A stretch of 64,000 nucleotides of DNA from Eubacteriales bacterium (GTDB lineage: Bacteria > Bacillota > Clostridia > Lachnospirales > Lachnospiraceae), in the NCBI GenBank assembly GCA_030524175.1, contig JAUNHC010000026.1:16491-80490 (forward strand). The letters run 5' to 3'. A model generated the notes under the pieces. It was not told the origin of the DNA. It searched no databases and saw nothing but the letters and a program-made list of their open reading frames with translations. The stretch's first letter is position 1; each line of letters opens with the position of its first letter. The position numbers and the translations under genes are program-made. Below are positions 19,443-28,133 of this stretch, piece by piece.

Positions 19443-19996
19443 GCGGCACTGCCTCCCTTCGGAACAACATGAACAGTGAGAAGTCTTCTCCGAAATCTGG
19501 AAAACCGGTTTCGGACGCTATACACACTGATCTGGCAATGTTCTGCAATTTCCCTGTATGTATACCCATCTGCCTTCAAACGGACGGCTTCCCGTTCCTT
19601 AGGAGTCAGATAAGTTAACAAATGCTGCAAGATTTCCTGATCATGCAGGTGTTCTTCAATAGACATCGTTCGCTGTGGCAGAAACTGGTTTAATTCTTCC
19701 ATGGCATTTTCTTCATTGTATGTGGTGATGACAGCCTTTCTTTTTGAACGGTTCCGGTACTTGTATTCATCTACAAGTGCGCTGTGCATCTGGTTCCAGG
19801 CAATTGTTTTAAAACTGTATTCCTGAAGCTTAGGGTTCCCAAGGTATTCTTGCACTGCACATAAATATCCGAAAACAACAACATCATAAAAGTCATCTTC
19901 CGACAGCCGGTAATGGTTCAAAAACTTTTTAACATCATCATGGTGCTCACTTGCAAATTGCTGTTCAGCAATAGTCAATTTACTTATTTTCTTCAT
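19439..19996 (-). CDS. RNA polymerase sigma-70-type factor
   Basis: 185 residues. Region 2 covers about 35-95 (DDFYDVVVFGYLCAV ... SFKTIAWNQMHSALVDEYKYRNR) and region 4 about 128-172 (LTPKEREAVRLKADGYTYREIAEHCQISVYSVRNRFSR). Region 3 is missing, as in ECF-type or phage-like factors. It probably directs transcription of ICE genes, but the target promoter class is not known. A second, different sigma-like gene lies at 29299-29877. Confidence 0.85.
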   Translation of the reverse strand: MKKISKLTIAEQQFASEHHDDVKKFLNHYRLSEDDFYDVVVFGYLCAVQEYLGNPKLQEYSFKTIAWNQMHSALVDEYKYRNRSKRKAVITTYNEENAMEELNQFLPQRTMSIEEHLHDQEILQHLLTYLTPKEREAVRLKADGYTYREIAEHCQISVYSVRNRFSRFRRRLLTVHVVPKGGSAA

Positions 19997-20069
19997 AAAA
20001 GAATCACGTCCTTTCTTTAGTTAAGGCATAATCCACTAGGAATAGCGCCATCTTTTCATATCGTAATTT

Positions 20070-20585
20070 TTACAGTGTTTTTGCTGTGATTAAAGCTGCT
20101 ATGATTCTGGCACAAAGTCTTGCTTCCTCGGTCACCTCTTTTTGTCCATTGCAAAATAAAAGCAATGCTAAGGATTGTCGAGAGAAATCAGAGGTTTGCA
20201 GTGGGATCAAAGTATCTACAGGGAATTTTGCAGAATCTGTTGCATAAACAGGACTGTCAAAAATCACCGGTTGCCGGGAGCGTATATGTTCCGCTAACTG
20301 GGCGGATACTGCGACACCCTCTGCAAGATGAATCCCTTTTGCGGCAATCACATATTCTTCCGAGCAGATAGCCGCACTGCAGCGAATCACAGAATAAAAA
20401 ATTTCTAAATATTTCTTCATATCTGGGTCCTTGACTTGAGTGGTGTACTTAGAAAGCAGAATCCCACTATCCGTTGGACGTATTTCCAATGGATCTCCAT
20501 CTGAAAGGTTCATAGTCTTTCTGATTTCCACCGGAATGATTAAACGTCCTTGAGGGTCGATATACCGTATCATTGCTGGTCTCAT
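20070..20585 (-). CDS. AbrB/SpoVT-type transcriptional regulator
   Basis: 171 residues from ATG 20585, seven bases after GGAGG; a longer frame upstream is not supported. The N-terminal 50 residues (IRYIDPQGRLIIPVEIRKTMNLSDGDPLEIRPTDSGILLSKY) are a swapped-hairpin AbrB domain; the rest looks like the GAF-like ligand domain of SpoVT. It binds DNA as a dimer or tetramer and presumably responds to an unknown small ligand or state signal. Context suggests regulation of ICE genes. Confidence 0.85.
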   Translation of the reverse strand: MRPAMIRYIDPQGRLIIPVEIRKTMNLSDGDPLEIRPTDSGILLSKYTTQVKDPDMKKYLEIFYSVIRCSAAICSEEYVIAAKGIHLAEGVAVSAQLAEHIRSRQPVIFDSPVYATDSAKFPVDTLIPLQTSDFSRQSLALLLFCNGQKEVTEEARLCARIIAALITAKTL

Positions 20586-20641
20586 AGGTGTTTCCTCCTT
20601 TAACGGCAGAAGGAAGCGTAAACGCTCCCTCCTGAAATTGA

Positions 20642-21325
20642 TTATGCTGCATGTCCATTTGGATAGGACTCTTGTGGTTCCTGTCGTCTTTGCTCCAGTG
20701 ATGCCTGTAACATGCGTTTGCCATTGGTAATCAGAGATGGGGAAATGATAGCCTCCCACATATGAATATACTGAACAATACGGTTCAATAACACGAACAT
20801 ATCTGCATCTAAAAGGCCAATGACCACCTTCGATTGGAGCTTGAAACTTCCTTTCTGCATAAATGTTCCACCATTTTTGTTTTTTACCTTAATTCCTTTC
20901 CCATTTTGCACGTCAATACACCACGGATTTTTTCTGGGTGTCCCATCATAACCATGCGTATTACGTGTAATAAACACCCGATATGCATCTGAATAACCAT
21001 TTTTATCTGGTGTGCCATATATTTTATCTCCTTTGTATTCAAATATCGGAAATCCGGCGTAAAGCCGAGAAAAAATAAACTCTATAACATCAGGAGATAA
21101 ATTGGCTTTGACTTTAATATTATTTTGGCCTGTACCCTTTGAGTAATCCATTAATACTAAGCCTATTAGAGAATTTATTTTTCTGTCGTTTTCTGTGTAC
21201 TCACCATTTGCATGCAGCTGTGCGTAGTTATAAACGGATGCAACACGCAGTTTGTCATAGAAAGCAATCAGGTGTTCAGTGGTCTTTAAGACACATATCT
21301 GGTTTGATATATAGGGTTCATTCAT
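20642..21325 (-). CDS. Hypothetical ICE protein
   Basis: 227 residues, not recognised. Mixed alpha/beta sequence, with DVIEFIFSRLYAGF and VVIGLLDADMFVLLNRIVQYIHMWE as the most hydrophobic segments; neither is a convincing membrane helix. It sits between the VWA-protein gene and the AbrB regulator, 22 bases after the former. The end is Gln/Glu/Pro-rich. Its conserved place next to the MoxR/VWA pair might mean a shared function. Confidence 0.6.
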   Translation of the reverse strand: MNEPYISNQICVLKTTEHLIAFYDKLRVASVYNYAQLHANGEYTENDRKINSLIGLVLMDYSKGTGQNNIKVKANLSPDVIEFIFSRLYAGFPIFEYKGDKIYGTPDKNGYSDAYRVFITRNTHGYDGTPRKNPWCIDVQNGKGIKVKNKNGGTFMQKGSFKLQSKVVIGLLDADMFVLLNRIVQYIHMWEAIISPSLITNGKRMLQASLEQRRQEPQESYPNGHAA

Positions 21326-21347
21326 GTAATTATTTCCCTTCTTTCTG

Positions 21348-23420
21348 TCAGTTTATGAATTGCGAAATTAATGCGGGCAACAGCTTTGGCAGCCTGTTCA
21401 AATCTGTGATATCCAAGAATCCATCTTGATAAATCCGCTTGATGCGTTCCTTGTCAGAGCCAATGGCTGCCGCAAAAAGGATGATACCTTTATTGCGGTA
21501 TTCCTGTTTAATCGCACGCAGGTCAGCTTCAGCCGCTGTGCCGCCATAGCCTTCACCGTTTGGCTGTCCGTCTGAAATCAGAATTAGAAGCTTTGTCTCC
21601 TCTGGTCTTTCCATTAAGTGTTCCGCCACGAAGCGAAGTGCAGCACCGTCACGGTTGCATCCCCGTGCACACATATCCATCAGACGGTAGCAATCCTGAT
21701 TATCAAGAGAATCAAATTCTGCATAAGAATACAGTTCTACTGCTGATTGTTCCGTGTGTCCATAAATCGTTACTGGTATTTGCAGGCTTTTGCAGAAATC
21801 ATATAAAATAATTGCTGCCTGCTGAGCCATAGTAATACGGGATGCACTGGACATTGAGCCACTTTCATCTATCAGAAGTGCCACTGCCAATTCCGGATTT
21901 TCACCGGGAAGACGCATCCGGGAAAAATATGCTCCGTCATCCTGACAGAGGTAACGGGGTTCAAACCGCCGCCCATAAGGTAAATGGGTCAGCTTTTCTC
22001 CATTTCTCTGCTTTTCAAGGACTTCCTGCACACTTTTCTGCAGCCGTTTAGAGATTGTCAGTAATGGTGCTTTTATCCTGTCATAGGCATCCTTTAGGTG
22101 CTGCTCGACATGAGAAATCCGGTTGACATACAGATGGATTCCTTTATGGGCATCTCCGTAATACAGTTCCTTTGCCTGTTGCTGCAGCTCCTCTGAAAGT
22201 TCTTCTTCATAGGCTATATTTACCTTGTCTGTCGCAATTTGGGTTAAAGCATCCAAAATGTCGTTGACACTTTCTTCGTAGCCGGAACCCTTATAATCAA
22301 AGTTATAAGTAACTCCGGGATTGGTCCCACCAGCGATCTGCGAAGTCTTTTGCAGAGCAATTCGTCCAGATTCCTCTTTGAGGACCTTTTCTGCTTCTTT
22401 CTTTCCTGCTGAAATGCTGCTGGCACTTAGCTTGCCGGTGCGCTTTAATTTTGGTTTTCCAGTTCCATTTGGAAGGGGGGCGCCGCCAGCAACTTGTTTG
22501 CCCAAGGTTTCTTCCAGCTTTTTACCATGTGCCTGTACCTCTTCTGGTGTCTTGGCTTTTTCAGCTTCCTCTACCAAGGGTTTGATATAGGGCCATAGAA
22601 TAATAAGAATTTCATTGACGGCTTTGAATCGTTCTCTTGGGTCTGGTTCGTACATAGCATCATCCAGAAACGGGATGCAGGTATCTAAACAATCCAGATA
22701 TTCGCCCTGATAGCCCGTTACATTATTGAGTTCTCCTGCTTTGCAGTATTGGATGATGAGATTTGCCATAATGGAAAAACTCTGATAATTATTATCAATT
22801 TGTTTCTGAATGGAGGGAATCTGTTCTGCAAACCGTTCATTGTTTAAATGAATTCCAAGCCGAAAGTTTCCGGGAAACATCTGGCACATACGAGCCTCAA
22901 TGTAAATATCTTCCTCGATATTCATTATGGTAGCAGCACATTTTGCAAGTGTCCTGCATACGGCTGTATTTTTGCCGGTCATAGCATCTATGATTTCTTT
23001 TAAATTATATTGATTCTGGATTGCAGTGGCAGAAGGGGCAGAAGGATAAAAACTTCCGTTTTCCATAGAACGTATATAGAGACGCAGAGCAGTAAAATCT
23101 GTAAATAACAGATGTCCACACTCATGTCCAGTGAGTCCCGTCAGGCTGTAAGATTTTAAGAGCCTGGTCGGAAAGCTTGCAGTAATAGGATTTGCGGCAT
23201 TTTCATGGATGGTCTGATTGTCCGTGTAAGCAACATCTGCATGATCGGATTCATCCCATTCCATAATAACCTGGATCCCACTGTGGTATCGTTTAGCGGC
23301 TGTTTCCGCCATCCCACTTTGATAATCTGCATAAGCACTGGAAGTAAATAGCTCCTGATCCGTAATCTTGTCACGCTCTTCCAGAATCCGTTTTTTTAAT
23401 AATCGGTAATCAGCGTGCAT
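21348..23420 (-). CDS. VWA-domain protein, CobT-like, partner of the MoxR ATPase
   Basis: 690 residues. Residues 1-320 are helical, with HECGHLLF near 105, a zinc-protease-like HExxH variant (HECGH) worth noting. A Lys-rich linker follows, and a C-terminal VWA domain (about 510-690) has an intact MIDAS motif (DESGSMSS near 521). Proteins of this form work with MoxR-type AAA ATPases, as CobT does with CobS or NorD with NorQ, in ATP-driven remodelling or metal insertion. The ATPase partner is at 23688-25499. In an ICE the target is unknown; DNA-processing or a defence role are both possible. Confidence 0.8.
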   Translation of the reverse strand: MHADYRLLKKRILEERDKITDQELFTSSAYADYQSGMAETAAKRYHSGIQVIMEWDESDHADVAYTDNQTIHENAANPITASFPTRLLKSYSLTGLTGHECGHLLFTDFTALRLYIRSMENGSFYPSAPSATAIQNQYNLKEIIDAMTGKNTAVCRTLAKCAATIMNIEEDIYIEARMCQMFPGNFRLGIHLNNERFAEQIPSIQKQIDNNYQSFSIMANLIIQYCKAGELNNVTGYQGEYLDCLDTCIPFLDDAMYEPDPRERFKAVNEILIILWPYIKPLVEEAEKAKTPEEVQAHGKKLEETLGKQVAGGAPLPNGTGKPKLKRTGKLSASSISAGKKEAEKVLKEESGRIALQKTSQIAGGTNPGVTYNFDYKGSGYEESVNDILDALTQIATDKVNIAYEEELSEELQQQAKELYYGDAHKGIHLYVNRISHVEQHLKDAYDRIKAPLLTISKRLQKSVQEVLEKQRNGEKLTHLPYGRRFEPRYLCQDDGAYFSRMRLPGENPELAVALLIDESGSMSSASRITMAQQAAIILYDFCKSLQIPVTIYGHTEQSAVELYSYAEFDSLDNQDCYRLMDMCARGCNRDGAALRFVAEHLMERPEETKLLILISDGQPNGEGYGGTAAEADLRAIKQEYRNKGIILFAAAIGSDKERIKRIYQDGFLDITDLNRLPKLLPALISQFIN

Positions 23421-23438
23421 ATATTGATTGTCCTTTCT

Positions 23439-23675
23439 TTATATAATTGTCGTTGTTAACAGCTTTTCCATAGATACTCCAAAGTAGGCAGCGACCTGAT
23501 AGACCGCATAGGCAGTCGGGGCTGCCCGGCAGGACTCATAATTATTGATTGCATAGGGAGATAATCTTAAAACCCTTGCAAGAGTCCGTTGTGATAATGG
23601 CCGTTTCTGTGAGTTCCGAAGATAAGCAAGGTTCTTCGCAAAATTTAGACGCATATCATACTCTGTAATTTCCAT
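23439..23675 (-). CDS. XRE-family helix-turn-helix protein
   Basis: 78 residues. ATG 23675 is preferred to 23681 because the AAGGGGG site lies too close to the latter. The sequence FAKNLAYLRNSQKRPLSQRTLARVLRLSPYAINNYESCRAAPTAYAV is a full XRE DNA-binding domain without extra domain. It lies between the MoxR and VWA genes in the same direction, which is unusual for that pair, and may autoregulate this operon. Confidence 0.85.
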   Translation of the reverse strand: MEITEYDMRLNFAKNLAYLRNSQKRPLSQRTLARVLRLSPYAINNYESCRAAPTAYAVYQVAAYFGVSMEKLLTTTII

Positions 23676-23687
23676 ATACATCCCCCT

Positions 23688-25499
23688 TTACGCAGCAAGA
23701 AGTGTATCCAGACATCGAGACTGGATTTCCTCCCGGCATTTGCTATCCGAAGATGCAGAGGACAGAACCGTAAATTTTGCTGCTTCGGAAATGTCATTGG
23801 TAATCATATAGGACTGCACCCAGGTAATAAGCTCCCTGACGCCGCAGCATCCATCCCGGATTGACGCTTCCTGACAGTATTCATTAATAGATTTTACAAT
23901 CCTTGCCATAGTTTTGATGGCAGAAGTATCCTTGCACCCGGTAATTCCCTGCACCCGTTTCACTAAAGTCGGTTCATCCGGTTCCTCCAGATCTACGATC
24001 AGGTTCATACGTGAGATAACGGACTGATTCATTGCGCGGCATCCGGCATAGTCTACGTTTGTCGTAATGACAATGACGGCATCTGGGTGCCGCTCTACGA
24101 TTTCACCGGTAGGCAGTGTAATGGATTTGCATTGATCAAGAAGACCATTTAACCCCACAAGTACAGCAGGATTGGCAATAACGGTGGGTTCCTGCAACTC
24201 TAAAAGATATCCATAACGGAATGCCTCTACGAGAGGAGTATCTGTAAACTCAAATTCTTTGGATGAGTTCTGACTTTCTACCTCTAGTCGTGTCTGTTCT
24301 GCTACTGCATGGATGAGTGCATTCAGGACCGCATTTTCATCAACGTCCTCATTATATTGCTGCGTCAGCATATAATAAGCACTTGCAGGATCCATCTGAA
24401 TATCCATATAAGTTGGAAACTGTATCACTTTTTGAGTTTCTTTCTTATTCATTTTCGGAAGGATTTGACCGATTAAGTCAAAAACCTCTGTCCCTGCTGA
24501 ACAAGTATAAAAGCGGTAAGGCAGATGAAAGGCAGCTGCCATCGCCATTGCACCTTCCGTCTTGCCGGTCCCAGCATTGCCCCTCAGCATAAAATTACGC
24601 ATGGCCCGGGCAGTACCGGTGGTTAGCTTGGCATGCTTGCAAAGTGCCTTAATCTCCGGCGGTATGATATACCAATCCGGAAGTACCGGTACAGTAGCTT
24701 CCTCTTCAGGGGACAGCACCCGCTGTTCATCCAAAACATACTGATGTTCAAATTGGCTGTGTAAAATCATTGGAGCTTTTTTTCCGTTTACATAGTCTGC
24801 TTTTACAATTTCAAAGTCCCCGTAGAGGACATTGGTAGCCAACAGGGTTCCTTTTGTAATGTCCATTGGACGGATTGCAGGAATAATACCTCCGGCAGTT
24901 ATTTTTGCGTGTATACCAGCGTCACCAAGATTATTTGCATTCTTGACACGGCGGTACAGATTATCACATAAAAGTGCAGCGGCTTTAAGGCTTTCCTCCT
25001 TATTAAGGTAGCCATTTGTTGCATGCACTTTTAATTTCTGATAAGCTCCGTTGAATTCTGAATCTGCCATAGCGGTGGGGAGGAGTGCGAAAAAAATCGC
25101 TGTTCCGTTGTTCCCGTTTTCTGAATAGTTATAGCCTGACGGTTTTGCGGTAGGTACGATAGGATCTGTATAGCACCCTGCTTTGAAAGTGCCCCGGTTG
25201 CGGTTGAATACAACTACATGCATTTCACCGGACAGGCTTGGATATTCTGCAATCGTAAAATCGTTACCCTGACTTCCAATAGCACCACGATGTCTTTGAC
25301 CAGATGGTGTAATGCCAAGTTCCAGATTCATATAAGTCAGGATGGCCCGTATTGCAATCGGGTGTACCGTTGCCACTTTCATTGGTCCTGCATTGTATAT
25401 CGAAATAGCATCTGTTCGCTTTAATTCTTTGCTGTCAAATTGATCAAAGGGGGCTGGCTGCTTTCGGTGCCAGCTCCAGTCATCAAATAATTCACTCAT
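23688..25499 (-). CDS. MoxR-type AAA+ ATPase with N-terminal extension
   Basis: 603 residues. A 280-residue N-terminal region of mixed structure precedes an AAA+ module: Walker A GNAGTGKT near 311, a Walker B/sensor region DAVIVITTNVDYAGCRAMNQSVISRMNL near 470-500 with the arginine-finger position retained. MoxR/RavA/CobS ATPases act as hexameric chaperones with VWA partners; such a partner is encoded 250 bases downstream. The N-terminal region has no match I recognise and could recognise the substrate. Confidence 0.8.
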   Translation of the reverse strand: MSELFDDWSWHRKQPAPFDQFDSKELKRTDAISIYNAGPMKVATVHPIAIRAILTYMNLELGITPSGQRHRGAIGSQGNDFTIAEYPSLSGEMHVVVFNRNRGTFKAGCYTDPIVPTAKPSGYNYSENGNNGTAIFFALLPTAMADSEFNGAYQKLKVHATNGYLNKEESLKAAALLCDNLYRRVKNANNLGDAGIHAKITAGGIIPAIRPMDITKGTLLATNVLYGDFEIVKADYVNGKKAPMILHSQFEHQYVLDEQRVLSPEEEATVPVLPDWYIIPPEIKALCKHAKLTTGTARAMRNFMLRGNAGTGKTEGAMAMAAAFHLPYRFYTCSAGTEVFDLIGQILPKMNKKETQKVIQFPTYMDIQMDPASAYYMLTQQYNEDVDENAVLNALIHAVAEQTRLEVESQNSSKEFEFTDTPLVEAFRYGYLLELQEPTVIANPAVLVGLNGLLDQCKSITLPTGEIVERHPDAVIVITTNVDYAGCRAMNQSVISRMNLIVDLEEPDEPTLVKRVQGITGCKDTSAIKTMARIVKSINEYCQEASIRDGCCGVRELITWVQSYMITNDISEAAKFTVLSSASSDSKCREEIQSRCLDTLLAA

Positions 25500-25514
25500 T
25501 TTGTCACATCCTTT

Positions 25515-26288
25515 CTAGTTTCCCCAAGATATCTGCAGTGCAGTATCCGTAATTTCCGCCTTCAGTTCATTGTCTGCAAAGATAGATACCAGTTCTTCCC
25601 AGTAGTTCTTCCCGGGAAAGTTCTGGAAGGTATCTTTAACAACAGGTTTTTCATTCTCTACAATGATAATCTCTCCGCCTTCATTAATAGACAGCGTGGA
25701 ATACCCTCTGGCATTCAGGTCCGTGATTAAATGACTTAATACGTTTGCACCGATAAGCTCATACCAGGAACTGCAGTCTACGACTGGCGGCTCTGGAGCG
25801 GGCGTTTCGTCAGGTGATTGTCCTGTCTGGGAGAGCGGTTGAATCCGCATCATTTTTAGACGCAGGGAGCCATAGGCATCTATGTTGATTTCAGCATGGG
25901 TAAATTCCCCGGCATGTGTGACACAGATGCGGACGGCCTTTCCATTCAGTAAGCGTTCCGTGCTTGGCCGTTTTTCCCAGTCCCAAGTAGCGTCCGGATA
26001 GGCTGAGCGCAGCTTATCTGTAACCCGGTGGCTGAGCTGGCACAACAGTGCCGAGCGGATATCATCGAAAGGCGGTTTATCAGGAGACTTCGCCCGTCTT
26101 ATTCTTTTGGTACATCTGGGCAGTTTCGGTAACTGAATTCTGGGGGCAAGTGCAAGAAAAACCGTGCCAATTAGCCCGAAGGCAATAATCCCCAAAAACA
26201 GATTCCTGTTCTGATCAGGCACAAATAAAGCCATTACCAGTAAAACTGCAGTTACAATTTTAAAAAATAGCATTCCTTTGGATTTCAT
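25515..26288 (-). CDS. Membrane-anchored hypothetical protein
   Basis: 257 residues from ATG 26288 behind AAAGGA. Two hydrophobic helices (about 6-22 and 26-46) with a short VPDQNRN turn anchor it, followed by a basic segment and a cytoplasmic alpha/beta domain. A Pro/Glu-rich linker (SPDETPAPEPPVV) separates two similar-sized halves. I do not recognise the family. It follows ssb after a strong terminator-like hairpin. Confidence 0.65.
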   Translation of the reverse strand: MKSKGMLFFKIVTAVLLVMALFVPDQNRNLFLGIIAFGLIGTVFLALAPRIQLPKLPRCTKRIRRAKSPDKPPFDDIRSALLCQLSHRVTDKLRSAYPDATWDWEKRPSTERLLNGKAVRICVTHAGEFTHAEINIDAYGSLRLKMMRIQPLSQTGQSPDETPAPEPPVVDCSSWYELIGANVLSHLITDLNARGYSTLSINEGGEIIIVENEKPVVKDTFQNFPGKNYWEELVSIFADNELKAEITDTALQISWGN

Positions 26289-26304
26289 CTGTTTGTCCTT
26301 TCTT

Positions 26305-26352
26305 AAAAAAAAGAGGAGTTGCTGAGAATCATATATTCTCTTGCAATTCCTC
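26305..26352 (-). terminator. Strong intrinsic terminator after ssb
   Basis: On the minus strand ten-base arms with one mismatch (26352-26343 with 26322-26313), containing an inner GAGAAT/ATTCTC stem, are followed by eight T. It should make ssb more abundant than the downstream genes, or be bypassed under regulation. Confidence 0.85.
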
Positions 26353-26365
26353 TGTGTGATAATCA

Positions 26366-27007
26366 TTAGTTACTGAATGGTAATGGTTCCTGCGGCACGT
26401 TGGAAAAACCATTTGCAGCGCCCTGAGTATATGGGGTTCCGGCTGGTGGCTGAGACTGCTGGTAGGCAGCTTGTTGTTGATATCCGCCTGCCGGAGGCTG
26501 CTGTTGGTAATTTTGTGGAGGTGCCTGATATTGCTGATAATTCTGTTGTGGTGGAGCCGCATTTTGTGCCGGCGGATAATTTTGCGCTGGTGGTGTACCC
26601 TGAGCTGCCTGTCCCTGTAGATTCCCCGAAGCTGTCTGCCCGGTCTGTTCCTCCTTTTGTTTATTTTGCGGCGTATATGACCAATCATAAACACTGACTT
26701 CCAAACTGCGGTCATGAATCTGTTCGTTTGGGTTTTCCCTGCTTGTCCGCATATATTCTTTGGAATCAAAGTTACCTATGATAGTGATCACACTGCCCTT
26801 TTTAACTTTCGCATTAATGAGCCTTTCAGCTGAATTTCCGTAAAAAAAACAGGAAAAACACAGGGTGTGTTCGGACTCTTTGCTAAAGCCTTTGTTCTGA
26901 ATGAAATTCAGCCGCACATACTTAGCTCCTGTCTCCTGATTGACAGTTAGTTCAGGATCCTTTGCGGCCCGCCCTTCAAATGTGATGGATGTTAACATGT
27001 TACTCAT
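26366..27007 (-). CDS. ssb: Single-stranded DNA-binding protein
   Basis: 213 residues from ATG 27007 behind AAAGGAGAAC. Residues 1-110 form the OB fold (TFEGRAAKDPELTVN, SVITIIGNFDSKEY). A long tail of Gln, Pro, Ala and Asn repeats (about 125-205) leads to a C-terminal EPLPFSN, a variant of the acidic-PF tip that recruits repair and replication proteins. It would coat single-stranded DNA during conjugative transfer or ICE replication. It is the first gene of the long minus-strand operon and has a leader with a terminator. Confidence 0.88.
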   Translation of the reverse strand: MSNMLTSITFEGRAAKDPELTVNQETGAKYVRLNFIQNKGFSKESEHTLCFSCFFYGNSAERLINAKVKKGSVITIIGNFDSKEYMRTSRENPNEQIHDRSLEVSVYDWSYTPQNKQKEEQTGQTASGNLQGQAAQGTPPAQNYPPAQNAAPPQQNYQQYQAPPQNYQQQPPAGGYQQQAAYQQSQPPAGTPYTQGAANGFSNVPQEPLPFSN

Positions 27008-27056
27008 TTGTTGTTCTCCTTTCTGCCTTCTGGCAATAAAATATGGTTTTGGGTAA

Positions 27057-27100
27057 TAAAAAAAGTGCCATATATGCGCAAATAGGCATAATATGACACT
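27057..27100 (-). terminator. Leader terminator upstream of ssb
   Basis: On the minus strand AGTGTCATAT (27100-27091) pairs with ATATGGCACT (27073-27064, one G-U pair) and a run of eight T follows. It lies between the promoter and the ssb start, about 50 bases before it, matching the arrangement at 14843-14887. Confidence 0.75.
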
Positions 27101-27106
27101 AATTTC

Positions 27107-27125
27107 CAAACTTAAACAGCATGTG
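27107..27125 (-). promoter_or_regulatory. Conserved 19-base leader box (copy B)
   Basis: CACATGCTGTTTAAGTTTG on the minus strand, six bases before the leader terminator of ssb; 17 of 19 bases equal the box at 14891-14909. Confidence 0.6.
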
Positions 27126-27189
27126 CTTCTTCTGGAAGAATGGTCCAGACTCCCCATCGGGATAAACACAAAAACTTAAATACAATCAT

Positions 27190-27218
27190 ATATTAACACA
27201 AGATATAGTGATAGTCAA
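27190..27218 (-). promoter_or_regulatory. Promoter of the ssb operon
   Basis: TTGACT (27218-27213), a 17-base spacer and TAATAT (27195-27190) on the minus strand give a near-consensus sigma-A promoter about 180 bases before ssb. Confidence 0.75.
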
Positions 27219-27272
27219 ACAAAACACTCTATATATAGAATATGGAGAGACATAAATTATCAGCCCCATAGA

Positions 27273-27302
27273 TTGCCTAAAATAAACTATTTGTGGTATA
27301 CT
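27273..27302 (+). promoter_or_regulatory. Promoter of the MNT/HEPN pair
   Basis: TTGCCT (27273-27278), an 18-base spacer and TATACT (27297-27302) lie 32 bases before the nucleotidyltransferase start. Confidence 0.65.
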
Positions 27303-27334
27303 TTAGATAAGTGAAAGAAGAAAGGGGGATGACA

Positions 27335-27676
27335 ATGAATCAGGAACAGGTAAAGGAAGCAGTTTTACGTTTGGCAGAGGAACTAAAAGATTTGTATAAG
27401 GATAAGCTAAAAGCGGTGATTTTGTATGGATCTGTAGCGAGAGGAACCGCTCAGGAAGAATCAGATATTGATATATTGGTGTTGGTGGATGCCACACAGG
27501 AGGAATTGCGGAACTATGCTGATGCATTAAGTGATATTTCAACAGATTTTGCTTTGGAGTTTTTGAAAGTGTTTTCTATTATTGATGTCAGTTTCCAAGA
27601 ATTCTCAAAGTGGAAGGATGTATCCCCATTTTATAAAAATGTTACCAGAGATGGGGTGATGCTTTATGCAGCCTAG
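27335..27676 (+). CDS. MNT-domain minimal nucleotidyltransferase (antitoxin)
   Basis: 113 residues from ATG 27335, seven bases after a GGGGG site. The motif GSVARGTAQEESDIDI (G32, S33; D44 and D46) is the pol-beta-type active site. In MNT/HEPN modules this protein neutralises the HEPN toxin, in studied cases by adding AMP to a residue near its active site. It overlaps the HEPN gene by 11 bases. The pair runs against all surrounding genes and has its own promoter and terminator, as expected of an inserted addiction module. Confidence 0.9.
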   Translation: MNQEQVKEAVLRLAEELKDLYKDKLKAVILYGSVARGTAQEESDIDILVLVDATQEELRNYADALSDISTDFALEFLKVFSIIDVSFQEFSKWKDVSPFYKNVTRDGVMLYAA

Positions 27677-28070
27677 CAGCTGGGATTTATCCGTGTACCG
27701 GATACAACGGGCAGAAGAGGATTTAAGGGCAGCGCAGCTAAATCTGAAAAGCAGTCTTTATAAAGCGGCTGTAAACCGATCTTACTACTCCATATTTCAT
27801 GCTATACGGTCCGTAAATGTACTGGATGACTTTGATGCATCTAAACATTCTTCTGTTATTGCCCATTTTAATCAATATCATGTCCACACTGGTGATTTTG
27901 AGAAGGGAACATACAAAATTATTGATTCAGCATACCGAATCCGGGAAAAATGCGATTATTCAGATTTTTTTGTAGTTTCAAGAGAAGAGGCGGAAGAACA
28001 GATTCGGAAAGCAGAAATTTTCCTGCAAGAAGTTAAGGGCTATTTGGAACAAAAAAATATTGGACAGTAA
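27666..28070 (+). CDS. HEPN-domain protein (toxin of MNT/HEPN pair)
   Basis: 134 residues. The helical bundle carries R38 and H45 in NRSYYSIFHAI, the R-x4-6-H motif of HEPN ribonucleases, and a C-terminal YRIREKCDYSDF segment with the tyrosine often modified by the partner enzyme. Active HEPN proteins cut RNA; whether this one is active is inferred from the intact motif. The start ATG overlaps the MNT gene, with GGGGTGAT as ribosome site. Confidence 0.88.
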   Translation: MQPSSWDLSVYRIQRAEEDLRAAQLNLKSSLYKAAVNRSYYSIFHAIRSVNVLDDFDASKHSSVIAHFNQYHVHTGDFEKGTYKIIDSAYRIREKCDYSDFFVVSREEAEEQIRKAEIFLQEVKGYLEQKNIGQ

Positions 28071-28078
28071 TCAAAATG

Positions 28079-28125
28079 AGGGACCAGTGGCATTCTGCAC
28101 TAGCGGAAAGCTATTGGTCCCTTGT
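28079..28125. terminator. Bidirectional terminator after the HEPN gene
   Basis: GGGACCAG-type arms (28080-28087 and 28114-28121) enclose a loop with further pairing; it separates convergent genes ending at 28070 and 28134. Confidence 0.7.
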
Positions 28126-28133
28126 TTGTTATG

